In this document: positions 10,015 through 21,427 of the stretch, piece by piece
Layout: each line of letters opens with the position of its first letter
Position numbering within the stretch: position 1 is the first letter of the stretch
NCBI RefSeq assembly: GCF_001039355.2
Contig: NW_019775447.1
Coordinates: 69,351-133,350 of the forward strand
Length of the DNA: 64,000 nucleotides
Source of the DNA: Lingula anatina
Taxonomy: Eukaryota; Brachiopoda; Lingulata; Lingulida; Lingulidae
Reading direction: 5' to 3'
Notes under the pieces: model-generated
Databases searched by the model: none
What the model was told of the DNA's origin: nothing
Seen by the model: only the letters and a program-made list of their open reading frames with translations
Position numbers and translations under genes: made by a program

Positions 10015-11390
10015 AATCGGAGAGTTAATAGCAGCAGTCTGAAAATGGGAGAGTTAAACATATTTTTGTTGATGTATGTAGATGACACGGGTTTTTTTTT
10101 CTGCATCACCCTCTGATTTGCAAAATATGATAGACAACCTTGAGTTATACAGTATGGAGTGGGGATTAACAGTGAATGTAAAAAAAAAACTAAAATCGTG
10201 ATTTTTAAAAACGGGGAAAATTCATTCAAATGAATCGTGGTACTATAAGGGGATGAAAATTGAGAGCTAATAGTTTTGCTTATCTAGGGTTACTTTTAAG
10301 TTCCAATGGAAAGTTTCTTATCACGCAGAAAGCTATAGCAGATCAGGGAAGAAAAGCAATGTTTGCAATAAGAAATATCAGTAGAGACTCATTCTTTAAT
10401 GTAGAAACTGAACTTTTTCTCTTTGATACCTATTTGTTACCAATGCTAAATTACGGCAGTGAGGTCTGGGGGGTTCCAAAATTCATCAGACATTGAAAAA
10501 GTACATTTTCAATATTGTAAAACGACCTTGGGGGTCAGTACCAAAGCCGTGTCGGCTGCTGTCTATAACGAATTAGGGCGATTGCCATTAAAATATCATA
10601 GGATGGTCAAAATAGTGAGGTATTGGGCTAGGTTATTAAGAACACAAAATTGTATTTTAAGGGGGGTCTATGATAATCTTCTTCTTTCGTGTAATGAGTT
10701 TGATAACTGGGCAACCAAGGTAAAAAGCATGTTAACACATCTCGGACTATCAGATGTCTGGGACGATCAAAATGTACCAGATGAATCTTATTTTCTTAAA
10801 GGCTTTGAAACACGTTTAAGGGACAATTTAATTCAAGAAATTCGTGAAACAATACAAAAAACATCTAAATGTTTACTGTATAGACACTTGACGGATATTT
10901 TCGACCTACAAGGCTATCTAGGAAAAAATCTCTCCTTAAAAACTGGACAAATTATATGTAAGTTTAGAATGTCAGATTAAAAACTCATGATTGAAAAGGG
11001 GAGATGCCAGTGTTCCAAAAGAAGATAGAAAATGTATACTATGTGACCGAAATGATATAGAGGATGAGTTTCATTTTGTCTTTATCTGCCCATATTATAA
11101 TGACTTGAGAAGCAAATATATTAAAAAATATTACTGGCAGAAGCCCTCGGTTTTTAGATTAATACTGTTATTTGGAAGTCATAACCTAACAGAAAATAGA
11201 AATCTCGAGAAAATTTTATTACAGGCCTGCAAGCGCAGGGAAATTACATGTTAAGAACAACACATTTACGAAAGATATGAATATTATACTTGACGTACTG
11301 GTATTGTACTGGTGTTGTACCGCGAAAATAATGTCACGGTAAATAAACTACTACTACTACTGCGACTACTACTACTACTACTACTAGTGG
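10015..11390 (+). mobile_element. 5'-truncated LINE, duplication copy B, with (CTA)n tail
   Basis: The catalytic region is visible near 10068 (MYVDDT), where the usual YADD has become YVDD. It continues in three frames. Frame 10260-10496 has 'FAYLGLLLSSNGKF' and 'LLPMLNYGSEVWG'. Frame 10459-10980 has 'SSDIEKVHFQYCKTTLGVST' and 'NELGRLPLKYHRMVKIVRYW'. Frame 10991-11254 has a CxxC...H...C zinc-knuckle-like end ('CILCDRNDIEDEFHFVFICP'). The tail is ACT repeats near 11346-11387. The three frames and the stops make it non-functional. The family is the widespread invertebrate non-LTR type with this Cys-rich C-terminus, and I do not assign a clade. Confidence 0.85.
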
Positions 11391-11435
11391 ACGAATCGTT
11401 AAACAGAGCACGTTATAGATATTTTCCTAGTTAGG

Positions 11436-11672
11436 CAGTGGCGAATTTAGAGCGGTGGTCAGGGGGGTCCTGAATTTAGAATTTTGACCAGGTAAATCAT
11501 AGTTCCAAACCGTACCAAAGGGCGCTGTTTGCTTCCTAAAACACCAAAAAGTTTTCGGGGCCCTTGAGCAGGCCCCGAACCCCACGCCTAAGGGGCGATC
11601 GATGGTCGGCTTCGCATCCGAGGCCTGTCGTTCCGGACTCCTCCCCCCTCAAAAATCCTGGACCCGCCCTTG
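11436..11672. mobile_element. hAT-like MITE (CAGTGGCG ends), copy B
   Basis: This is the duplicate of 5963-6213, with the same CAGTGGCGAATTTAGAG start and 'cctggacccgcccttg' end. It differs by small indels. Confidence 0.6.
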
Positions 11673-12201
11673 TTAAGTCCATATTTATACGCTGGTGGTA
11701 CTAATTATTAATGCAGAAAACACTTCAAGAACGTTTGCCCAGGCTTTTATTTCCTTTGTGTAAAATATTTTTCCCAATTTCTCTTGGAAATCAGAAGTTT
11801 TATGTAGTACATTTTTACGCCTCGTAACAACTTGTTTTTACACAATAGAAATATATCTAATACCATCTAAAATACATTGCTATATAAAAACATTAGTAAA
11901 GTGTTGAGAATAAAAATTAAGGCTATGGATGAGTTCACAAATGTTAAAAGATTTGGTCTTGACTTGGCAAAACAGAAGCGGCTAAGTATTTATGCAATTT
12001 GTGATGCAGACGCTGTACATAGCCCGCGTCGTTGTTAGAAATCGTTTACTATAATGAAAAAACATGTTTAATTTATTTATTTATTTCTCTAAACTAAATT
12101 TGCGGTGAGAGTCACCTTCATATCGTAATTGTCTACTTTACAGAAGCAACCGTCATCTACATTTACACGGCGAACAACATTGTAATACAAACATTGTAGC
12201 C

Positions 12202-13342
12202 TTATAATCGGGTAGTTAACAAATGAGTAGTAGTGGACGCCGTGATCGGATTTGCGATCGCATTTTGTCTGCACTGTCCATCATTCTCAGCACCCATAGC
12301 TAGAGTTCCAGCGTTCAGACGACAACGAAAACACTCTTTGAAGAGTTTCACCAACTCGTCCCGAAAAACCTGACTCGACGCAACAAAAAGAAAAAAGTTA
12401 GTATTGTGATTCAGAAAACTTATCAGAGTCAATATAGACCATATGTACGTGTTCTGGTAAGTGCGTTCTGTGGAAATGCCAAGTAATATATCGAATATGT
12501 TTACGTTTGGCACGAAAACGTAAAAGAGAAGGAAGGGCAAAGTAAGCAAACGCTGTCAGTGTCACTAACAACAGAGTGTTTACTTTGGTGTTTGTCGGCC
12601 CACTGCTATCACCGTGCTGCTGATGACCAACCAGTTGTCGTCTTACGGAATGGATCTTCCTCAGTTTATACACAATGGCGACCGTCATTGCTGTAATGGC
12701 TAATGTGATTACGAACCACATAACAATAAATGTATAGTGTAAAACGGAGATAACTTGAACTGATGTTTCTGGAGGTATATAACAATGTACTATACATGTA
12801 GAAGCCAATAATACTTCCAGAGGAATAAAAAAAACAGAAATCAGCAAAGCCTTTCGTCTCGTGCACAGAGAAACCGCTTGCAGAGGTTTAAATATTATTA
12901 TAAGTCTCTCTACGGTTAACACAAATAAGTACCAAACGGAAAGGCCAAGACAAGTCAGTTGTAAAATATATATAACTGTCACTGTCAAACAAGAAGGTCT
13001 CTGATCTGTTCGTTCATCTAACAAAATGCATTCGCACGAAAGGAACGACAGACGTAACTGATCCGCACCGGCAAGGAACAGAATATAAACAAAGGTGGAT
13101 TTCTGTCTGAAACTCGGACTTCGAAGAACCACCAGGAAGGTGAGGAAGTTACCAACCAGGCCGATGGCTGTCAGGACGTACACAGTGGTACAAAAACATG
13201 TATCCGGCAGCATCCAGCACCGTTGCTCGGCGGATAGCACGGTCTCGTTCAAGTCGTCCAAACCGTACCTGCTAACATTTCCTTGGGAGGCGCTGCTGCT
13301 ATTAAAAAGTTCAACATCGTTTTGATAGTCAACCTCATGCAT
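12202..13342 (-). CDS. Rhodopsin-class G protein-coupled receptor, single exon, one frameshift
   Basis: The frame opens at the ATG at 13342 and encodes an extracellular N-terminus with three N-glycosylation sequons (near residues 14, 22 and 32). TM1 has a GN motif (64-65), TM2 has LxxAD-type residues (Asp94), and Cys118 and Cys187 are placed for the TM3-ECL2 disulfide. Glu-Arg (145-146) stands in the DRY position at the end of TM3, and TM4 and TM5 follow. In TM6 the frame breaks at about 12530-12545 (after 'AFAYFAL'). The next frame continues with the rest of TM6 ('PFLLFYVF'), TM7 ('LNHNTNFFLF' in place of NPxxY), a helix-8 like 'FRDELVKLF' and a C-tail ending at the stop 12202-12204. Total length is about 380 residues. 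The layout resembles invertebrate FMRFamide/peptide-type receptors, but the ligand is not inferable. The frameshift may be a real lesion or a one-base sequence error. Confidence 0.8.
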
Positions 13343-13686
13343 TGTTAGTATGTCGACTTCGAATTTATTCTATTCCCGTTGGTAGTCACCAATACAGTAC
13401 TAGCTGTTAAGGAAAAGATGACAAACTAAATGCAGCTTACTGTCGGTAGTGCGAGTATATCACCAATATCCAGTGTACCTTGTTTTATCTGCAAATAAAA
13501 TCTCTTTCCGACTCGATGGAGATTTGCACAAGTACAAGAGTGTAACTGACAATGGTAAACATTAAATATTCATAACGACATCTCTCTCTCTTCTAATTGC
13601 TGTATCAGTTTTTTATGTACATACACATAAAGCCGTCCCCCGCGTCTGTCGTCGCCGTCGTCGCTGTCGCCTTCGCTGCGTACTTT
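13343..13686. other. Upstream flank of the GPCR gene
   Basis: This is the 5' side of the minus-strand receptor. I see no convincing TATA box or splice signal. A CGTCG-rich patch lies near 13640-13675. Confidence 0.4.
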
Positions 13687-14150
13687 TACCGATAACACGA
13701 TAAGTGGAAAACCGTTTTTTCTTTTGTCTTGAAACTTACAGAACTGATGAATATTCATAACACGCAGGTCAAGTTCGAAAATAAGCATGAGTGGGCCATT
13801 TTTATGGAAGTTATGCTTTTTTCTCACTTTTTTCAGCATATATGCAACACCGATAACACGATAAGTGAAAACCATTTAACCTTTTGCCTTGAAACTTGCA
13901 GAACTGATGAATATTCATAATACGCAGGTAAAATTCGAAAATCAGCTTGATCAGATCATTTTCACAAAAGGTATACTGTTTTTTTTCTGCATATCTGCAA
14001 CACTGATGATGCATTTTCAGGAAAACCGATCAGCCTTTTGTTTTGCAACTCACAGGAGTGATCAGTCTGACTAGTATGTACAGATCAAGTTTGAAAATTA
14101 AATTGATCAGTTAAGTTTTGATGAAGTTATGCCTTTTTTAGTATTATTAG
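13687..14150. repeat. Tandem repeat of about 155-160 bp, three units
   Basis: Units begin 'cgataacacgataagtg' near 13688 and again near 13850, with a diverged third ('ctgatgatgcattttcagg') near 14002. Each carries 'gaaacttacagaactgatga' and 'aagttcgaaaat' in the same order. The short open frames seen on both strands are by-products of this repetition. Confidence 0.75.
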
Positions 14151-14449
14151 TGGTTTTTCTTCAGATTAAATTCTAAGGCATGTTAACAGTCTCATTATAG
14201 AACTAATTAGATAAAAGTGTTGTTTTGACATTTCCTGCTTCTTAACAATTAGTTTATTAGTTTGTTTGTTAGTTAAGTTTGTTAGTTAAGAATTTCAGAA
14301 TGGAGCAAGTTGGACATTTAAAATTGTTCTTTTGATTTTCCTTTGACAACATTTTTAATTGATCATTTCTGTATAAAAAAATGACAGTAAATTGATTATT
14401 TTGTTTCATGTAAAAAGGTATAAATATGGAAATAAACTCTTTTCAATAC

Positions 14450-15916
14450 AGCTACTCTTGTTTACATTTTGGGATTTTTAAGGTGTGACTCTGAACTCTA
14501 CGGGCTAGTCACATTTTCTGAATATCCATGATACTTTTATTTTATTATTTAAAAAAATTGATGGTTATTATGCTGTCAAGCATTGTGTAATATTGCATCA
14601 AAATTGAACAAAACCCTATTCCGGGCACTGCCTCCGTAGTGACCGTGATGGGAAAACCATGTTACTTACTCTTCTCACACTTACAGGAAAGAAACATAGG
14701 ACTGAAATAAGGCTTCAATTGGAAAATCTGTCTCGTTAGATAATTCTCTGGAAGTTATACATTTTTTTGTGAAAATGTTTGTCTTTCTCATATTGGAATT
14801 TTCAATGTGGGACTTACAGCTCCCTTGGGCATAAGGTCTAGTTGTACTCAAATTGTCTTAATGTCCATGTTTTTAATAGTAGATATTTAAAATTGGTGGT
14901 ATTTATACAGTTAATCATTATGTAATGTTGCATCAAAGTTGACAAAAAACCTTCTTTGTGCACTGCCACCTTTAACGTTATGGAAAGAAAACTGTGTTAC
15001 TTACTATTTTTTAACTTACAAGAATGGTTCTTAGGATTGAAATACAGCTCAAATTAGAAAACCAGCTCTATATGATTATCATTGTTATTAAATTTGTACA
15101 TTTTTTGTGAAATTTTCATTTTTCTCATTCTGGCACTTTCTAAGTATAAACTTGAACTCTGATGGGCCTGAAGCTTTATGCTTTTACTTTCATCGGTGTT
15201 ACCTGTTGTGCATAATTAAAGGCATAATAACTCTTTGTATGAGACCTATATTTCACAATAAAAACCTTGTGAATAACTCATAGAAATATAATATATTCTG
15301 TTTTACCACAAAAACAGCAGTTATAGCTTTTATTCTGATATTTGAACTTGTCTTTGGACCACGTGACCTCCACTGATGTCTATACTCTGTTAAAATCTCT
15401 TAAGAGATTTTAACAAAAAACCCAACTTTTTAGAAAAAAACCAGGGACTAACTTTGAATGTAAAAATGGATTCATTAACTATTGGTAAGCATGGGAAAAT
15501 TGTTGTTTACTCCAGGAAAATTCATTTTTTGGCCGAAACGAAGAGTTATTATTGCTTTAAAATTTGATGTTGACTGTGCAGTTAAGCATAATGTATTATT
15601 GCATCAGAATTGGCAGTCTCCTATTTTGTGTTTTCTGCTTTGCTTAAGGTGTGACTTATGGGCCTGAAGACCTTTGCTAGACACATTTGTGTGGTAAGTC
15701 TGTAATTTCCCCTTGGGTAATCACTAGGCTAAGTTCAGAGCTATTAAGGCATTTGCCTATTAAGGCAGTGGCCATAAAATGAGATTACATAAAACTTGTT
15801 GATATTTCGATGTTAACTCCCAAAGGTTAAGCTCTCTGCTACATTACAGTGTCCATAATAAGGAAGCAGTGATAATTATGCAGGTAAATGTTGTTTAATA
15901 TTGCTAATAAGCTTTC

Positions 15917-15947
<31 letters not shown>

Positions 15948-16450
15948 CAAACTCAAAGATTTAAAGTTTGAATATCAGCTTTATTGGAATTATATGTTGT
16001 TTTCTTTTCAATTTTTTCTCAAACACTGGCATTTTTACAATGTTATTTTTAACTCCCATCCACCTGAAGCTCTGCACATTTTCTGTATTTCTACATAAGC
16101 AGTTGTATTGGAACTTAGTCTTTAAACATTATGTAATATTATTTTATGGACTGTCATCATTTTTCAAATGTTGGGGCTTTCATTATGTGAGTTTGATCTC
16201 TCTCTGGGTTTACATTGACGGGTATCTATTTTGTTCTGTTGGAAGACCATAAAAAATGGAGGATGGATCAAAAAAGATACTTTGGAACATTGTCAGAAAA
16301 TATCTCTGGATCCGTTCCTGTTATTAACCATATTACCTGTTGTGCATGATTAAAATTCAGTGTTGACTGACTGTGCTATTATAAGCATTATTTATTATTG
16401 CATCAAAATTGACAAAATGACCTATTTTTGCATCTTTTTTTTTCTTTCTT
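14450..16450. repeat. Highly diverged long-period tandem array
   Basis: A motif close to 'cattatgtaatattgcatca' followed by 'aattgacaaaa' recurs near 14580, 14915, 15590, 16125 and 16390. A second motif (a 'gactt.aactc...gggc' block) precedes it near 14485, 14810, 15160, 15655 and 16050. The spacing is roughly 330-400 bases. The region is AT-rich with no credible coding frame. It may be an old satellite or a decayed multi-copy element, and may continue the 13687-14150 array. Confidence 0.6.
15389..15414. repeat. 26 bp perfect palindrome
   Basis: GTTAAAATCTCTT and its exact inverse AAGAGATTTTAAC abut with no spacer, followed by an A-run. It could form a cruciform. No known site is recognised. 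Confidence 0.85.
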
Positions 16451-17528
16451 TTTTTTGTCTGTATATTTGACAGTATTGCTGCCTTGTTTGTCAGAGGCAT
16501 TAATTTGTATGCCTTTTCGAAAAATCATGACGGTGTTTCAAATTGTTATGATAGAATCATGTACTAATGACTCCAAAAAGGGCATATCAAATAACCCTTT
16601 ACTGTAATGTGCATTTCTCATACAATGGTATTGCAACAGATATTTGGTCACTTGTCCAGTCTTACGGACTGTAGATTTAGATCATTGAAAAACACATACG
16701 ACAGCAGAATGGTTCAGCAGAACCGTGCGGTATCCCAAATCCCCGACGTCCTTGGCACGAAATGTGCTCGTTTTTTTTATTGTAAAATGTATTATTCCTC
16801 TTCAAACAACATTTATTGGCTGCTTTGAATGCATTGAATGATAGAGGCATAAAAACGCAATCAGGTTGTCGCGGAGATATTGTGATAGACTGCCCGTCAA
16901 GAAATCCTACTATTGGTATTAGTTTTAAAAAAAGTACGTTGCGGTTGCAAAATGTAGCATTACATATTTGTTTGCGTAATCCTTTAGTGAAAGCCAAGGC
17001 CGGCCTATTATAGTACGATTAAGTACCACTCAAATAACGTGATAAACGGGCGATAAACTAATCAGATTTCATGCGGAGAAATACGTAATTGAATTAAATT
17101 ATTAAATAACACCCTCAGAAACCTCATAATTCGGGTTCCTTATTAATTTTTGTAATACATAATATATAAATATTTAAAATCAAAACAAAGCTGCCACATT
17201 TTATGGTCAAGGTTACCGCGCTGAGCCTTCGCTAGAATATTTGTTTCGTCACAAGTTTTAAGTTTACGCACTTTGTTTTGAAGAAAATGAAAACAATTTT
17301 TAGAAATTATACTAATTTTGCATTTCTACTCACTTTCTGATTCCAGCGATTTGGCAAGAGTAAAAATATGCTAGGGAGAGCTCAGCTGCGATAAGTGCAT
17401 AAAGGACCCCTGAATACATTATAATACATTTTAATAATATTTCCCGGATAAATTATTAATGTTACAATAACAGTTCCTGCAAACACTAAGTCTGATTCAG
17501 ACTTCTATCACGACTACAGAACACCAAT
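16451..17528. other. Intergenic DNA, no recognised feature
   Basis: Open frames on both strands at 16607-17013 overlap each other and show no domain. A small T-run and AT-rich stretches are present. I see no exon with matching splice sites. Confidence 0.4.
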
Positions 17529-17712
17529 AAGGCCCGTAGACAGCAATTTCAAAAGTGAGCTTCTTTTTCTGAAAAAGTGGAATTTTCACCATGAAACCTT
17601 CACGTACCTAGATAAAACTTTACCCAAAGAGGACCTTTTCCCAGCAAAAAAAAGGGGGGGGGGGTGTTTTCGAACCCCCCCCCCCCCCCGAACCCCCCTG
17701 GCTACGGGCCTG
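17529..17712. mobile_element. hAT-like MITE with GGCCCGTAG ends and poly-G/C core
   Basis: The left end 'aaggcccgtagacagcaatt' is inverted at the right end as 'ctggctacgggcctg'. The inside has 'ctttttctgaaaaagtgga', a G-run at about 17655-17663 and C-runs at about 17677-17699. A relative with the same ends and internal motifs lies at 31781-31949. Confidence 0.7.
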
Positions 17713-18553
17713 TCAATGTACACCAAGGCACCTAGCTTTATCAGGGATCCAGTGTGCTTGGCCTGTAGCTGCTCCTTACTGTACTCCACAGGCACGCGCA
17801 CACTGCCTGTAGTCTGCTGAAGCAACGGGACCGCGAAAAAAATTCCCATTTTGCCATGTTTGGTGAGATTACCTCCCCGAAGCAGACAGGAACTGGGTAT
17901 ACATTGGAGCTCAATATTCACAACATACACAATATACCTGTAGCTTACATGTACGTCAGGCGGCAAGTCACTAAGCTGAGCTCGTACCTCGCCGTGTGCG
18001 CCGGTCGTACGTGAAAATCGACCTTGCCTCTTCCATTTCTTTCATTAATAATCTTTTCATAAAAAAATATACGGCCTGTCATTATATTATTATTACGAAT
18101 GTGAACCTTTATCACTGATCGATAACATTATAGTCGAGTAGCCAGAACGCTAACCCTGCAATGTTTTTTCCTGTAAACATTTTTTTTGCTGAAATGCATT
18201 CTTTAGGTCGAGAGAAGCAAAATTAACTTGGTTGCTATTTCCAAGACATTGAGCACTTTTCAATACTGAAGCTGTATTTTAGTCCCATGTAAATATTAAG
18301 TCAAAAAGTAAAACTGTCTTCCACTTATTCAGAAAATATTGCATTGTTACTGCACATAATAATACTGTGATACTAATTAAGATAACTTACTTAACAAGAT
18401 TAATAATTTGCAAAGAGACAGTATGGCAGGTAACTAGAATGGCAACTACTAGTATTCTTATCATCATCAAGCTAGACAGAACTCTATAACACATAGCACG
18501 AGGACACCACACTGTACTTACATTATATAACACAGTGAGAGGAACCATCAAAA

Positions 18554-18621
<68 letters not shown>

Positions 18622-19016
18622 CACAATTACAAGTATGTTTTGGTACCCGTAAAAGTGTGTGTCACAGATAATTTTTTTACATTATGAAGATAATATTCTG
18701 AAGTAAGTTGTACAAACAAAGTTATACTGCACTTAAGTTGAAATTCAAAATAATAAGACATATGCATTTAACATAATCCTTAAGAAAAATCAATAAAATT
18801 TTGCCTTTTGACTACCTGTATTATGCCTTGTTTTTACAAAAATATAAATGGGTCCTTATTATGATTTCTAATTTTTTTTAAGCAAAGCAGTGTCTCAGAT
18901 ATCATTCAATATTGCCAATCGCTTAGTCAGTGACGTCATAGTTACTTCGGACCTCGTTATGGTAATTATAGTCTAATTTAGGTGTGTTTTCGTACGAGGC
19001 TGTCTTTTTAAAAGTA
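17713..19016. other. Downstream flank of P450 gene A, with a (TA)n run
   Basis: The 3' flank of the minus-strand P450 contains about 64 bases of alternating TA at 18561-18620. No open frame here has protein-family features. I did not find a clear polyadenylation signal on the minus strand. Confidence 0.5.
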
Positions 19017-21396
19017 CTACATTTCTCTGCGGATTAGTTTCACTATGACTCCACTCTCGGGCACGATTGTTGCGCGCTCTACTTTCTTCAGTGGGATCTG
19101 TGTCTCCTGGCACGCCTGGATGGAGAACCTCTTGAGGAGGCCCGCCAACGCGATCTTAGCCTCCATCAGGGCAAACCGCATCCCGATACAGTTACGAGGT
19201 CCGGCTCCGAACGGCAGCCACGCCATGGGGTGCCTGTGGGCCTTCCTCTCTGGGCTAAACCTTAGTAATAAAAATTATTAGAAAACACTTAGGCGACAGC
19301 AAGAAACAATGATTATCAAGCAAAGTATACTTTTAAAACGCACTAGTATGCATTCGAACGTATTGTGTTGTGGCTATAAAATGTTTTATTTTCAATAGTA
19401 TAAGAAAAAGGACCATTTTCACATAAACAAGTGAGCTAGGNNNNNNNNNNNNNNNNNNNNNNNNNNNNNNNNNNNNNNNNNNNNNNNNNNNNNNNNNNNN
19501 NNNNNNNNNNNNNNNNNNNNNNNNNNNNNNNNNNNNNNNNNNNNNNNNNNNNNNNNNNNNNNNNNNNNNNNNNNNNNNNNNNNNNNNNNNNNNNNNNNNN
19601 NNNNNNNNNNNNNNNNNNNNNNNNNNNNNNNNNNNNNNNNNNNNNNNNNNNNNNNNNNNNNNNNNNNNNNNNNNNNNNNNNNNNNNNNNNNNNNNNNNNN
19701 NNNNNNNNNNNNNNNNNNNNNNNNNNNNNNNNNNNNNNNNNNNNNNNNNNNNNNNNNNNNNNNNNNNNNNNNNNNNNNNNNNNNNNNNNCGTGTCTTCAG
19801 GCCCCCACAGCTCTGGGTCGTAATGTATCGACCACACATCCGCCGCCACCACCAAACCTTTCTCAAGATGGAGTCCGTTCACGGTGCAGGACTCCACGCA
19901 CTGACGGGCAATGATCCTGGAGAGGAAAATATTCAACATTTACAGCTAGCGCATTCGGAACAAGTTGATCCGCGGTCTCACAGATCCACGGATCAAATAT
20001 GGCCGACTCACCTTAAAGGTAGCCGCTTATAATCCTCTAATGGTCTCCTCGCCTCCACTATAGAATCTAATCATTTTAACGTAAGCGGCGTAGTCTGGCC
20101 AGTGACAATTAAGGTGTTACGTAAAGCTCAGCTATTTTAATGCATTTAATATTATCATTCAACATGGTGGCAGCGGTGATACATGGGATACAACCGAAAC
20201 CTACATCATATGGAGAAATGTGGGTCAACTACTTACTGTGGAGCAATGGGATGTAATCTTAACACTTCACATATCACCATGTCCATGTAGGTCAACTTCT
20301 GAATTGTGTCGTAGCTTATTTCAGTCTGAAATATATGTAGACATGTTTAAACAATGAAAAGATATCGGCCAAAGACTTGTTTCTGGTACTTCATTTATAT
20401 ACTGAATTCAGACGGTTGGGTTTGCTAGCCAGAAGACCCGACCCCACCTGTACTGGTACATCTTAATAAATGCCAATTACTAGATAGTCTACTATCAGAT
20501 CATTGAAGGAGGCTACATTCGTATTGAGAAAATGGTTCCAAATGAGTATAAACAAAATAAGGCCTCATTCAGAATAGGGGACTAACTAGTCCAGGGTCAA
20601 ATATGGCCGACCCACTTATATACATGTACTTCCCCACGGGAAATCTATTCAGTGTCTATTAGCGGATTAGACGACAACCTTTGTAGTGGGTCGCCATATT
20701 TGACCCTCGACCTAGTTAGAGGCCATTCAGAATGAGAAGAGCCGAGTGCTAGCTAGGCCACGACCTAAATATGGCGGACTTACATGAAAGGTAGAATGCT
20801 TAATCCTGTAATGGTTTCTCCGCCTCTCATACGCCTCCCCACGCGTCGTCCCAGCAGGGGCACAGTAATTAAATCTCGGCTCAATTCAACTGGTCGAGGG
20901 ACGACGCGTGGGGCGCCGTGTGAGAGGCGGAGAGACCATTACAGGATTAAGCGGTAGGACCGCCATATTTAGGCCGCAGCCTAGCTAGCACTCGGCTCTT
21001 CTCATTCTGAATGGCCCTTTAGTCCTCTGTGCTGAATGGGGCCAATATGGCAGAACGCTTCCCATCTACAAGGAACAGTGTAGCTCCAGGCTGAGCTCTT
21101 TATTTTTATCAATAAAAACGCACAAATCGTGACTCAAACAACACGCACGTCTTCTCCGAAGTGTTCGTCAACTTCCGCCTGCAGTCGGCACTGGACTTCG
21201 GGATGTTTTGCCAGCTCGTACGCGGTGTACGTCAGCGCCGTGCTGGTAGTTTCATACCCGGCCAAGATGAACAGATTCGCCTGAGCCTGAATTTCCTGAA
21301 AAATAATTAAATTTAACAGAATGTTCAGGCAAGACTGCTTCCGCCGGTAGCTGGATATGCATCGTTTCCTTATATCAGGTGTAAGAGTCGAAAAAT

Positions 21397-21427
<31 letters not shown>

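Larger units (their letters stand above)
7770..12225. repeat. Tandem segmental duplication, copy B
   Basis: This is the partner of 957-6770. It lacks the LINE block and the nested foldback of copy A, but has its own 493 bp inverted-repeat insertion at 9019-9511. The matching empty site is visible in copy A near 4293-4296. The shared LINE fragment is more complete here. The right edge falls inside the C-terminal codons of the GPCR gene at 12202-13342, so the duplicated unit includes that gene's 3' flank. Confidence 0.85.
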
